A stretch of 64,000 bases of DNA. Origin: Caldilinea sp. CFX5. GTDB lineage: Bacteria; Chloroflexota; Anaerolineae; Caldilineales; Caldilineaceae. Of this stretch, positions 19,397 to 27,888 are shown one piece after another. A model generated the notes under the pieces. It saw nothing but the letters and a program-made list of their open reading frames with translations, did not search any database and was not told the DNA's origin. Positions within the stretch are counted from its first letter, which is position 1. Every line of letters begins with the position of its first letter. A program made the position numbers and the translations under genes. The stretch spans positions 62,001 to 126,000 of the forward strand of contig QWII01000043.1 in NCBI GenBank assembly GCA_021405325.1, in the 5' to 3' direction.

Positions 19397-20401
19397 ATGG
19401 TCGTCATACGGATTTTGGGTAGAACCGTGGTGGTGACGCTCTGTATTGTCACCCTGATTGTCGTGGCCTTTGCCCAAGAGGGGCCAGGACAAACGCCGAG
19501 CGTGGTTGTCAACAACCAGGCGCCGGTCAATGGGACGCTCACCATTGGGGCGGTCACGGTTCCGCAACAGGCGTTTCTGGTTATCCAACGTGCGCCGGAC
19601 GGTGCAACGGGGTCGATCCTGGGGCGGGTTGCGTTACAGACTGGCACAACCGAAAATGTGGTCGTTCCGCTGGATGTACCTGTAGTTCCTGGCGACCAAC
19701 TCTATGCTGCGCTCTATATCGACGCCGCACCGATTGGCGTCTTTGAAGCGCCCGGCGCTGACACCCCCTTTCTGGTCAATAATCAACCGGTTGTTCAACC
19801 TTTTACCATTACCGCTGCGAATGCGCCGCCCGTGCAAGCGACGTTGTCGCCCACCCAAACGCAACCAGTGCTGATCACCAGCCAACCCCTGATCCAGCCA
19901 ACTATGACCGTGCCGGGGCCAGTGACGACGCCTGTGACCTTTACGACAACGGCGACGCCTACGGCGCTCATCGTCTCGCCAACCCTGGTATCGACGCCGC
20001 AAGCCACCACACCAGGGATCACACAGGCGGTTACACAGACAATGGCGCCAACAGGGACGCAGCCGGTGGCCCAACCCACGTCGCCCTTGCCGACGCCATT
20101 CCCCATTGCACCTACCCTGGCCCCAACCCTGGCGCCGACGCTAGAGCCGCCTACGATCACGCCAACCAGCCCGCCAATAACGCCAGTCAACACGGCAACG
20201 CCTACCCAACTACCGACAGTGCCACTGTTCTTTCCAGAACTGATCCAACCGCTTCCCCCCACGCCCGCCGCCATGCCCATGACCGGGGCCAGCGGCACGA
20301 CCAATCTGCCGACAACGGTATTGATCGGTGCGCTGACCTTTGTCTTGTTTGTCGGTGGAGATAGGCTACGACAGCGGTGGAACCGGCGAAAAGGGGCATA
20401 G
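19397..20401 (+). CDS. exported DUF7282-type protein with Pro/Thr stalk and sorting-signal-like C-terminus
   Basis: 334 residues. An N-terminal signal segment (VVVTLCIVTLIVVAFA) is followed at about 35-140 by a beta-rich domain that resembles DUF7282 (VNNQAPVNGTLTIGAVTVPQ, LVIQRAP, LYAALYIDAAPIGVFEAPG). Residues about 145-285 are a Thr/Pro-rich linker typical of cell-surface stalks. The C-terminus has MPMTGASG, a hydrophobic helix (TVLIGALTFVLFVGG) and a basic tail (RRKGA), the layout of an LPXTG sortase signal with an atypical motif. GGAGAGGAGG precedes the ATG. A perfect 19-bp palindrome begins at the stop codon. The ligand or role is unknown, and no sortase gene is in the window. Confidence 0.75.
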   Translation: MVVIRILGRTVVVTLCIVTLIVVAFAQEGPGQTPSVVVNNQAPVNGTLTIGAVTVPQQAFLVIQRAPDGATGSILGRVALQTGTTENVVVPLDVPVVPGDQLYAALYIDAAPIGVFEAPGADTPFLVNNQPVVQPFTITAANAPPVQATLSPTQTQPVLITSQPLIQPTMTVPGPVTTPVTFTTTATPTALIVSPTLVSTPQATTPGITQAVTQTMAPTGTQPVAQPTSPLPTPFPIAPTLAPTLAPTLEPPTITPTSPPITPVNTATPTQLPTVPLFFPELIQPLPPTPAAMPMTGASGTTNLPTTVLIGALTFVLFVGGDRLRQRWNRRKGA

Positions 20402-20553
20402 CGTGCAAGGCACTGGTCAACGACACTTCACTTGCTCCTAACGACAACTGACCAGTGCCTTGCACGCGGTTCACGGCTAGATCTCCTATCTAACCCGCGT
20501 CGCGGCACTGACCAGCAGATCGTCGGGTGGGGCAGGTTGTCCTGGTCAGTGCC
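20401..20553. repeat. two consecutive palindromes after the DUF7282 gene
   Basis: First palindrome: perfect 19-bp arms, 20401-20419 (GCGTGCAAGGCACTGGTCA) and 20449-20467, with a 29-nt spacer, starting on the last base of the stop codon. Second: 12-bp arms GGCACTGACCAG (20504-20515) and 20542-20553. The two share the core GGCACTG. They probably form the 3' end of the transcript. The rest of the 323-bp gap to 20725 shows no gene. Confidence 0.85.
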
Positions 20554-20724
20554 ACGCACGCCGGATCGAGGTTGTGACCCGCTTCTATCCCATTTCTGTG
20601 CCTTGACATAGGAAAGCTTGCAAAGATTTCCTCTATCATAGCCTTGTTATCAAAAGCGAATTATGCCATCGACCATGAGCGACCCTGATCATGCAGAGCA
20701 ACAGCGACAGAAGGAGTCAACGGT

Positions 20725-21651
20725 ATGATTGGTGAACGGGTAGACCTGGCCCTCGATAATCCCCAGTTACAAGACACAGCACTAGCCATTGCACGCACGC
20801 TCAACAACGCTGTCCTCGAAGGGGGCGAAGGGACGCGCAAGGTGGTTGACCTGCTCCACGGCACCTGGCTCGGCCATCCGCTGCATCCAGTGCTGGTGGA
20901 AGTGGTGGTGGGCGCCTGGTCGATCAGCAGCTTTTTCGACCTGGTCGCCTATTTTAATCGGTCAAGACAAGCCGAAATGATGGCTGATGCGCTGCTCCAG
21001 ATCGGCAACTATGCGGCGCTGCCTTCCATCCTCAGTGGCCTGGCCCAATATTCAACCATTCCTGAACCGGCGGCAAAGATTGGCCTCACCCATGCGGTCG
21101 TCAACAACATTGGTTTTGCCCTTCAGGTTGCGTCCGCCCGCGCCCGCAGCCGAGGTGACCGGGAACGCGCCCTCTCCCTCTCCGGTCTTGCCTTTATCTT
21201 TATGATGACCGGCGCCTATTTAGGCGGCCATCTCGCCTACAACAAACGAGTGGGCGTGAAATATACTGAAGATGTCAAGGAGCCGCAAGGCTGGGCGCCG
21301 GCGCTGGATGCCAATTTGCTCCGCCAGCGCGAACCCCGTCGCATCGAGGTGGCCGGCCATCCGGTGTTGCTCTACCGCCAGGGCGACCGCATCCAGGCCA
21401 TCGGCGCCGTCTGTCCCCATGCCGGCGGACCGTTGGAGCAGGGCAAATTCTACAACGGCTGCGTCGAATGCCCCTGGCACAACTCGGTCTTTTCTCTGGC
21501 CGACGGGCGGGTGGTGCATGGCCCCTCGACCTATGCCGCGACCAATTATGAGGCCCGCATCCGCAATGGCATGATCGAGGTGCGGCTGGCGCCTCCCAAC
21601 GCCATCCCCTTTACTGAACCGATGCAGCATGAGCGCCAGCTCGCCATGTAG
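20725..21651 (+). CDS. DUF2231 membrane domain fused to a Rieske [2Fe-2S] domain
   Basis: 308 residues. The N-terminal half (about 45-180) has the DUF2231 pattern with HGTWLGHPLHPVLVEVVVGA and several membrane helices. The C-terminal half (about 205-300) is a Rieske domain with cluster ligands CPH in AVCPHAGGPLEQG and CPWH in ECPWHNSVFSL. It probably passes electrons at the membrane; whether it serves a bc-type complex or an oxygenase-like partner is not shown. It opens the plus-strand respiratory block, just upstream of the cytochrome oxidase genes. AGAAGGAG precedes the ATG. Confidence 0.88.
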   Translation: MIGERVDLALDNPQLQDTALAIARTLNNAVLEGGEGTRKVVDLLHGTWLGHPLHPVLVEVVVGAWSISSFFDLVAYFNRSRQAEMMADALLQIGNYAALPSILSGLAQYSTIPEPAAKIGLTHAVVNNIGFALQVASARARSRGDRERALSLSGLAFIFMMTGAYLGGHLAYNKRVGVKYTEDVKEPQGWAPALDANLLRQREPRRIEVAGHPVLLYRQGDRIQAIGAVCPHAGGPLEQGKFYNGCVECPWHNSVFSLADGRVVHGPSTYAATNYEARIRNGMIEVRLAPPNAIPFTEPMQHERQLAM

Positions 21652-22001
21652 TACAAGAAGTAAAGTGACTGTTCAAACATAACGGCGGCCACCCTGCCCT
21701 GAAAACCACCGGCGTTTCGCAGATTATACAGATTAATTTGCAATATAAATCTTTAAAATCTGCGAAACGCCGGTGGTTTTCATTGGCTGTGGCGCACAAT
21801 GGTGCATGGCTACTTCCCGGAAGAGGCGAGAACCGTTCGGTACGACCAGACGCTAGTACAGAGCGGCCTAAGTAAGCCAGTAGGTCAGTAGGTCAGTAGG
21901 TCAGTAGGACAGTAAGTCAGTCACTGTCTCACTGTCTCACTGTCTCACTGGCTCCCGGGAGTTCAGATGAATCGTCATCCCTTGCGTGTTTTATTTTACC
22001 T
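21652..22001. repeat. intergenic: 26-bp palindrome, GGAAGAGGCG repeat and 8-bp tandem tracts
   Basis: A perfect 26-bp inverted repeat occupies 21700-21725 and 21757-21782, with an A/T-rich loop. Positions about 21815-21857 resemble the left half of the palindrome at 54762-54806 (GGAAGAGGCG, GAACC, then ACGCTAGT). Positions about 21879-21918 are AGTAGGTC-type 8-mers and 21922-21949 ACTGTCTC-type 8-mers, bracketed by GCCAGT and ACTGGC. No complete gene is seen. Confidence 0.85.
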
Positions 22002-22217
22002 ATGGTGGCGGCGCCTTTTGATGCCTTTACCACGCAAGTCTTTCAGAATCAAATCGCCTTCCGTCTCCACATCGACCCCGAAGTGTTGCGCACCACCCCG
22101 CACTTTGACCGCACCGCGTTGGAAAACCGCCACCTCGACGCGGATCTAGGAAGAACGATTAATCAGTTTTGGCGTCAACATTCCATGACGAACGCAGAAG
22201 GGGCAGCGGTACGATGA
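22002..22217 (+). pseudogene. C-terminal remnant of a PRC-barrel protein
   Basis: 71 residues, of which about 60 align by eye with the end of the PRC-barrel lipoprotein at 38513-39790. PFDAFT corresponds to IPMAAFD, and LHIDPEVLRTTPHFDRTAL to LDVTEEQLETAPVFDDTTL. A final helix containing QFW corresponds to NFW. Signal peptide and the rest of the barrel are missing, so this looks like a gene fragment. It ends in an ATGA overlap with the cytochrome oxidase subunit II start and may still be translated. The similarity is modest. Confidence 0.5.
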
Positions 22218-23239
22218 AGTTGCGCGAGCGAAGCTTGCTGTTTGCGCTCCTGGGGTTGAGTCTCTGGACAGGAGCCTGTCAATCCGCCACTCGTGTTGAG
22301 CCGGATATTCCCTCGGCGCTCGACCCGCAAGGGCCGGCAGCGGCCACCATCGCCAACCTTTGGTGGATCCTATTCTGGTTGGGGACGGCGGTCTTTGTCG
22401 TCGTCACCGCGTTATTGTTGCTGATCGTTTTCACCCATCGCCGCCGGGGCGCCATACTGGAACCCGATCTACAGGCGCCCGAACACCGCACCTGGATCTG
22501 GTGGGGTGGCATTATCAGCCCGGCGATCATTTTAGGCGTTACCCTCTTCTTTACCCTGCGCAGCCACATTGCGCTGGCCTATCCCCCCACTCCGCCGGTT
22601 ACGACCATTGAAATCGTGGGTCGCCTCTGGTGGTGGGAGGTGCGCTACCCCGACCATAACATTGTCACGGCCAACGAAATTTATATTCCCGTCGGCCAGC
22701 CGGTGCAGTTACGCTTGACCGCCGCTGAGGTGATCCACAGCTTCTGGGTGCCGGAGCTACACGGCAAGATGGACATGATTCCCGGCAAGATCAACACGCT
22801 CTGGATCCAAGCCGACACGCCCGGCGACTACCGCGGCCTCTGCACTGAGTTCTGCGGGCGGCAACATGCCAAGATGCAATTCATTCTTGTCGCCACGCCG
22901 CCGACCGCCTTCAACCGCTGGATCGAGCAGCAACAGCAACCGGCCGTCACGCCCACCGATCCGAATTTGTTGCGCGGCCAGCAGGTTTTCCTGGCCTCTA
23001 ATTGCGTCTACTGCCATGCCGTGCAAGGGACAGCGGCCCAGGGCAATCTGGGGCCGGATCTGACCCACCTGGCCAGCCGGCGGACGTTGGGTGCAGGGGC
23101 GGTCGTCAACAACCGGGGCAACCTGGGCGGCTGGATCGCCAACCCGCAACATATCAAACCCGGCAACTTGATGCCTGCCGCGCGCCTGACCGCGCCGGAG
23201 CTACAGGCGATGTTGGATTATTTAGTCTCGTTACGGTAG
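22214..23239 (+). CDS. ctaC: cytochrome c oxidase subunit II fused to cytochrome c
   Basis: 341 residues. A lipoprotein-like signal (LSLWTGAC) is followed by two membrane helices (about 40-65 and 85-110), a cupredoxin CuA domain and a C-terminal cytochrome c. CuA ligands are visible as HSFWVP and CTEFCGRQHAKM (Cys-x3-Cys-x3-His-x2-Met). The haem c site is CVYCH, with a likely distal Met in GNLMPAA. The protein accepts electrons on the outer face and passes them to subunit I. The ATG at 22214 is chosen because it begins the lipoprotein signal; longer extensions are not hydrophobic. The stop codon lies inside the left arm of a 24-bp palindrome. The same II/c fusion is known in caa3 oxidases such as that of Thermus. 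Confidence 0.95.
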   Translation: MKLRERSLLFALLGLSLWTGACQSATRVEPDIPSALDPQGPAAATIANLWWILFWLGTAVFVVVTALLLLIVFTHRRRGAILEPDLQAPEHRTWIWWGGIISPAIILGVTLFFTLRSHIALAYPPTPPVTTIEIVGRLWWWEVRYPDHNIVTANEIYIPVGQPVQLRLTAAEVIHSFWVPELHGKMDMIPGKINTLWIQADTPGDYRGLCTEFCGRQHAKMQFILVATPPTAFNRWIEQQQQPAVTPTDPNLLRGQQVFLASNCVYCHAVQGTAAQGNLGPDLTHLASRRTLGAGAVVNNRGNLGGWIANPQHIKPGNLMPAARLTAPELQAMLDYLVSLR

Positions 23240-23324
23240 GTGCGGTTTGTAACCGCACAAGTTCACTTTTTTGCCCAAGTTTACTTTCCACCGAAGGCCC
23301 GTGCGGTTACAAACCGCACCTACC
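23235..23324. repeat. perfect 24-bp palindrome spanning the subunit II stop codon
   Basis: Arms 23235-23258 (GGTAGGTGCGGTTTGTAACC...) and 23301-23324 are exact inverted copies, 42 nt apart. The arm is itself partly self-complementary (GTGCGGTTTGTAACCGCAC). The subunit II TAG stop is within the left arm, and the ribosome-binding site of subunit I follows the right arm. The same arm sequence forms the inner palindrome at 60611-60696. Confidence 0.95.
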
Positions 23325-23339
23325 AATAAGGGAGATTCG

Positions 23340-25853
23340 ATGACGACAGCAGCGCCCACGATTGATACGTTGGAACGCACCTGGCAAAGCCCTACGGGGG
23401 TAATCAATTTTTTGACGGCAGTCAACCACCGGGCAGTGGGCGCGCGCTATCTGGTGACAGGCTTTGGCTTTTTTGTCCTGGCCGGCATTGCGGCGCTGTT
23501 GATGCGTATTCAGTTAGCCGTGCCGGATAACACTTTTCTCAACCCCGATCTCTACAACCAAATTTTCACCACCCACGGCACAACGATGATGTTTCTCTTT
23601 GCCGTGCCGATTATGGAGGGGATTGGCATCTATCTTGTGCCGCTGATGATCGGGGCGCGCGATATGGCCTTTCCCAAGCTCAACGCCTTTGGTTACTTTG
23701 TCTACCTGATCGCGGGTCTGGCGATCTGGGGGAGCCTCTTCTTTGGCGTGGCGCCGGATGGCGGTTGGTTCGCCTATGTGCCGCTGACCGGCCCCGCCTA
23801 TTCGCCGGGGATTGGCATCGACTTTTACACAACGATGATCACCTTTTTGGAGATTGCGGCGCTCGTGGCGGCGATTGAACTGATTGTCACCATCTTTATT
23901 ATGCGCGCGCCGGGGATGGCGATCAACCGGATGCCGCTCTTTGTTTGGTCGATCCTGGTCATGTCCTTCATGATCATCTTTGCCATGCCGGCGGTGATGG
24001 TAGCGACGGTGGAGCTGGCGCTGGATCGCACCATCGGCACCCATTTCTTTAATGTGGCCAAGGGGGGCGACCCGCTGCTCTGGCAACATCTCTTCTGGGT
24101 CTTCGGCCACCCAGAGGTCTATATCATCTTTGTGCCGGCGTTGGGCATTGTCTCCGCCGTAGTCCCCACCTTTGCCCGCCGACCGATGGCCGGTTATTCG
24201 TTACTGGTGCTCTCGCTGGTGGCGATTGGCTTTTTGAGCTTTGGCCTTTGGGTGCATCACATGTTCACCACCGGGTTGACGCCGTTGGGCTTGAGCTTTT
24301 TTACCGTCGCCAGCACGGTGATTGGCATTCCCAGCGGCATCCAGATCTTTGCCACATTGGCGACGATGGCCTCCGGGCGGCTGGTGATCAAGACGCCCAT
24401 GCTCTATATTATCGGCTTTGTCGTTGTCTTCGTCATCGGCGGCATTAGCGGCATTATGGTCGCTTCGGTGCCTTTTGACCAACAGGTACATGACACCTAT
24501 TTTGTCGTGGCCCATTTTCACTATGTGCTGGTAGGCGGCGCGCTCTTTCCGCTCTTTGCCGGTATGCACTATTGGTTCCCTAAAATCACCGGGCGCCTGT
24601 TGAGCGAGCGGCTGGGCCAGTGGGAATTCTGGCTGACCTTTATCGGTTTTAATATCACCTTCTTCCCCATGCACTTGACCGGCTTTTGGGGAATGCCCCG
24701 CCGGGTCTACACCTTTCTGCCGGGGCTGGGCTGGGAATGGCTCAACATGCTCTCGACCATTGGCGCCTTTGTGCTGGCGAGCGGTTTTGTTCTCTTTGTC
24801 ATCAACTTTCTGGTGACACTGCGCAGCGGGGAAGCGGCCAGCGACAACCCGTGGGGCGCGGGTACGTTGGAATGGGCCACTTCGTCGCCGCCGCCACTCT
24901 ACAATTTCCGCGTCATCCCCAGCGTGCGCAGTCGCGAACCGCTCTGGGAACCGGCAGAAGATCCCGACTATCGCCGTGACCTGGAAAGCCCGGAACGCGA
25001 TCGCTTTGGCCTGCTCTTCCGCCGGCGCGAGACGCTGGGGACCTCGGTGTTGGACGCCCAGCCCCAACAGCGCATCATCCTGCCGGGGCCGACGATTGTA
25101 CCCTTTTTCCTGGCGCTGGCGGTTGCGCTGACCTTTCTGGGCCTATTGATCGACCTCTGGTTTGTGCCGGTTGGCGCGGCGTTTGTCTTTCTCTTTCTGG
25201 CCATCTGGCACTGGCCCAACAACGAAGAGCGCGACATGGCCTATGTGACCGCCGGCCCGCCCGGCGCGCTGCCCACCAGCACCGTCGCCGACAGCGCTGG
25301 CGTCCGTCCGCCCTTTTGGTGGGGCATGGCCGGGTTGATCATGATCGAGACGGTGGTCTTTGCCTCACTGGTCGCCAGTTATTTTTACCTGCGCGCCAGT
25401 GCACAGGAGTGGCCGCTAGAAGGTCTCAAGCCGCCGGATCTACTGTTGCCATCGATTAACGCGCTGATTCTCTTTGCCAGCAGCATTCCCATCTACCTGG
25501 CCGACCGCGGGATTCGCCGGGGCAACCAGACCCATCTCAAGGTCGGGCTGGCGGTCAGCTTTGTGTTGGGCTTGATCTTTCTGGCGCTCAAGTATGTGGA
25601 ATACAGCAATCTCGATTACAACTGGGCGACCAATGCCTACACCTCGATTGTCTGGACAATTACCGGCTTTCACAGCGCCCATGTGATCGCACTCCTGCTG
25701 AAAACGCTGGTCGTGGGTGTTTGGGCCTTTCAGGGCTATTTCAACGAACGGCGCTATAGCGCGCTGACGGTCAATGGCCTCTACTGGCACTTTGTGGTGG
25801 TTGCGTGGGTGCCGTTGTTTTTTACGCTGTACCTGTCGCCGCGGTTGATTTAG
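23340..25853 (+). CDS. ctaD: cytochrome c oxidase subunit I/III fusion
   Basis: 837 residues. Residues about 20-545 are subunit I with haem/copper ligands THGTTM, GHPEVY (CuB His and the cross-linked Tyr), VHHM and VAHFHYV. Residues about 590-837 are subunit III (helices plus GLYWHFVVVAWVPLFFTLYL). Together with the II/c fusion it would form a caa3-type proton-pumping oxidase that reduces O2 to water. The ATG at 23340 follows AAGGGAG; the longer frame runs back into the palindrome upstream and lacks support. Fused I/III is known in Thermus-type caa3 enzymes. The CtaG assembly factor is at 41967, while no haem O/A synthase is in the window. A 19-bp palindrome follows the stop. Confidence 0.96.
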   Translation: MTTAAPTIDTLERTWQSPTGVINFLTAVNHRAVGARYLVTGFGFFVLAGIAALLMRIQLAVPDNTFLNPDLYNQIFTTHGTTMMFLFAVPIMEGIGIYLVPLMIGARDMAFPKLNAFGYFVYLIAGLAIWGSLFFGVAPDGGWFAYVPLTGPAYSPGIGIDFYTTMITFLEIAALVAAIELIVTIFIMRAPGMAINRMPLFVWSILVMSFMIIFAMPAVMVATVELALDRTIGTHFFNVAKGGDPLLWQHLFWVFGHPEVYIIFVPALGIVSAVVPTFARRPMAGYSLLVLSLVAIGFLSFGLWVHHMFTTGLTPLGLSFFTVASTVIGIPSGIQIFATLATMASGRLVIKTPMLYIIGFVVVFVIGGISGIMVASVPFDQQVHDTYFVVAHFHYVLVGGALFPLFAGMHYWFPKITGRLLSERLGQWEFWLTFIGFNITFFPMHLTGFWGMPRRVYTFLPGLGWEWLNMLSTIGAFVLASGFVLFVINFLVTLRSGEAASDNPWGAGTLEWATSSPPPLYNFRVIPSVRSREPLWEPAEDPDYRRDLESPERDRFGLLFRRRETLGTSVLDAQPQQRIILPGPTIVPFFLALAVALTFLGLLIDLWFVPVGAAFVFLFLAIWHWPNNEERDMAYVTAGPPGALPTSTVADSAGVRPPFWWGMAGLIMIETVVFASLVASYFYLRASAQEWPLEGLKPPDLLLPSINALILFASSIPIYLADRGIRRGNQTHLKVGLAVSFVLGLIFLALKYVEYSNLDYNWATNAYTSIVWTITGFHSAHVIALLLKTLVVGVWAFQGYFNERRYSALTVNGLYWHFVVVAWVPLFFTLYLSPRLI

Positions 25854-25862
25854 GAATTGGAT

Positions 25863-25913
25863 GATTGGGTGATGCGGTGAGTTCGACAAGCTCACTCACC
25901 GCATCACCCAATC
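25863..25913. repeat. 19-bp palindrome downstream of subunit I/III
   Basis: Arms GATTGGGTGATGCGGTGAG (25863-25881) and 25895-25913 are exact inverted copies with a 13-nt loop, starting 10 nt after the stop. The downstream gene starts 25 nt later, so this may separate or stabilise the two messages. Confidence 0.9.
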
Positions 25914-25937
25914 ACCCAATCACCATCAGGAGCCATC

Positions 25938-27536
25938 ATGAGACAAACCACACACCATCCCCCCATGACCCGCCGCCGCTTCTTCCAGCAACTGGGGCGG
26001 GTGGCGGGACCGGATGCGGTCTACCATGCTATGCGTGCCACCGGGCTGCAAGCCGAATCGACCTACAAGGGGCGACCGGCGTTGCAAGGCGGGGGTCAGG
26101 GCAAACGGGTTTTGATCCTGGGCGCTGGTCTGGCCGGTCTGGCCGCCGCTTATGAACTGGACAAGGCCGGCTATGAATGCTTGATCCTGGAGCCGCGCCC
26201 CCGCCCCGGTGGCCGCTGCTGGACGGTGCGCCGCGGGGAAGATTACACCGAACTCTACGGCGCCCGCCAGCTCTGCCAGTTTGACGAGGGGCTGCACTAT
26301 GACCCCGGCCCGTCGCGCATCCCCCAGTTTCACCGCGCCACGTTGGACTATTGCAAAGAGTTTGGCATTGAACTCGACATTGTCCTCAACATGAACCGGG
26401 GTGCGTACTTCTATAGCGAAAATGTGGGGCCGCTTTCGGCGCAGGCGATCCCACAGCGGGCAGCCATTGCTGATCTCACCGGTTATACGGCGGAGCTATT
26501 GACCAAAGCGGTGCGCCAGGGGGCGTTGGATGAAGCGTTGACTCCCGAAGACGCCGAACGCATGGTCGAGTATCTACGGGTCTATGGCGATCTCACCCCT
26601 GATTTTTTCTACCGTGGCACGGCGCGACGCGGTTACGTCACGCCGCCAGGGGCTGGTCTACAAGCGGGTGAGGTAGGGACGCCCTTTGATCTCAGCCCGC
26701 TGCTGGAATCGCGTTTCTGGCAATTTTTTGGCGCGGCCTGGGCCTATGACCAACAGATGACCATGCTGGCGCCGGTCGATGGTGTGGATCGCATTGCCTA
26801 CGGTTTTGCCGACCGCATCGGCCACCTCATCCGCTACCAGGGCGAAGTCAGCGCCATCCAGCGCACCCCGAATGGCGTGCGGGTGCGCTACCGCAATCTC
26901 GTCACCGGTGAAACGGCAGAGGAGAGCGGCGACTATTGCATTGTTGCCATTCCCCTCACCGTGCTGGCCTACATTCCCGGCGACTATCCGCCCGGCGTGA
27001 AACAGGCGATTGACAATGTCTCCTACGCCAGCGGTCTGCGCATGGCGTTGCAATTTGCCCGCCGCTTCTGGGAAGAAGACGAAGCCTTCTACGGGGGCGT
27101 CACCTGGACGAACCAGACGATCCAGCAGATTCTCTACAGTTCGACCAACTTAGGCGGCCCCAAGGGCATTCTGCTGGCCGCCTACCCCTTTGGCAGCAAA
27201 GCCTTTGCCATGAGCGCCCTTTCTCCAGCAGAACGGATCGAACTGGCGTTGCAGGAAGGCGAAAAGATTCACCCCCAATACCGCGCAGAATACGAAACCG
27301 GCTTTTCCGTCGCCTGGAATCGCGTCCCCCACATGCTCGGCTGTTACGCCGCCTATTCCGACCAGGCGCGCAGCACCTTCTACCCGCTGCTGCAAGCAAC
27401 TGATGGTCGCATCTGGCTGGCCGGTGAACACATGAGTTACATCACCGGCTGGATGGAAGGCGCAATTTTGTCGGCGCTAGAGGTAGTGGAACGGCTGCAT
27501 GAGCGCGCACAGGGTGGTTCAACGGATTCAGGATAG
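25938..27536 (+). CDS. Tat-exported flavin amine oxidase (paralog 1)
   Basis: 532 residues. A twin-arginine motif (TRRRFFQQLG) near residue 11 is followed by the FAD-binding Rossmann segment VLILGAGLAGLAAAYEL, the second FAD motif RPRPGGRCWTVR and the C-terminal flavin motif IWLAGEHMSYITGWMEGAIL of monoamine/L-amino-acid oxidases. It should oxidise an amine or amino acid outside the membrane; the substrate is unknown. CAGGAGCC precedes the ATG. The last residues and the TAG stop are encoded inside a repeated palindrome (27520-27661). A paralog lies at 28442 with a cytochrome c gene between them, which suggests electrons may go to the respiratory chain rather than directly to O2. Confidence 0.88.
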   Translation: MRQTTHHPPMTRRRFFQQLGRVAGPDAVYHAMRATGLQAESTYKGRPALQGGGQGKRVLILGAGLAGLAAAYELDKAGYECLILEPRPRPGGRCWTVRRGEDYTELYGARQLCQFDEGLHYDPGPSRIPQFHRATLDYCKEFGIELDIVLNMNRGAYFYSENVGPLSAQAIPQRAAIADLTGYTAELLTKAVRQGALDEALTPEDAERMVEYLRVYGDLTPDFFYRGTARRGYVTPPGAGLQAGEVGTPFDLSPLLESRFWQFFGAAWAYDQQMTMLAPVDGVDRIAYGFADRIGHLIRYQGEVSAIQRTPNGVRVRYRNLVTGETAEESGDYCIVAIPLTVLAYIPGDYPPGVKQAIDNVSYASGLRMALQFARRFWEEDEAFYGGVTWTNQTIQQILYSSTNLGGPKGILLAAYPFGSKAFAMSALSPAERIELALQEGEKIHPQYRAEYETGFSVAWNRVPHMLGCYAAYSDQARSTFYPLLQATDGRIWLAGEHMSYITGWMEGAILSALEVVERLHERAQGGSTDSG

Positions 27537-27882
27537 CAACGGATTGCCTACTGTAACAGTGGAGATGTAGGACAAAATGATGCGCGGCATTTCAGATACA
27601 ACCGCAATCAAAAGCTTGGTCAAGCGCAGGGTAAAAATCCGTTGCTATCCTGAATCCGTTGATCCGGGTGCGGTGACAAGGAACGGCTACATGAGCGGGC
27701 ACAGGGCGATTCAACGGATTCAGGATAGCAACGGATTGACTACTGTCGCAATGGAGATATAGGGCAAAATGATGCGCCTGGATTCAGATGCAACCAAAAC
27801 CCCAAGCGCGGGCGAACGCAGCGTAAAAATCCGTTCCTGTCTTGAATCCGTTGATCCGGGCGCGGTGACAAGGAACAGTAAG
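27498..27882. repeat. tandem duplication of a 192-bp unit, ACTACAACGGATT family copies 2 and 3
   Basis: Two diverged units (about 27498-27689 and 27690-27882). Unit 1 palindrome: perfect 26-bp arms 27520-27545 and 27636-27661. Unit 2: arms 27712-27737 and 27828-27853 with three mismatches. Flanks are duplicated as well (GCGCACAGGGTGG versus GGGCACAGGGCGA; GATCCGGGTGCGGTGACAAG versus GATCCGGGCGCGGTGACAAG). Unit 1 includes the last codons and stop of the amine oxidase gene. Unit 2 ends just before the cytochrome c start. Confidence 0.92.
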
Positions 27883-27888
27883 GGGCGT

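Noticed and set aside
20602..20640. TTGACA followed by TATCAT upstream of the Rieske gene
   Set aside because: The spacing between the hexamers is about 25 bp, too long for a standard promoter.
21967..22149. Overlapping 60-codon frame before ctaC
   Set aside because: Out of frame with the PRC-like fragment at 22002-22217, Arg/Ser-rich composition and no domain; a shadow of that frame.
27769..27888. Forty-residue N-terminal extension of the cytochrome c
   Set aside because: It is encoded by the second copy of a tandem palindrome and would precede the signal peptide; ATG 27889 is the better start.
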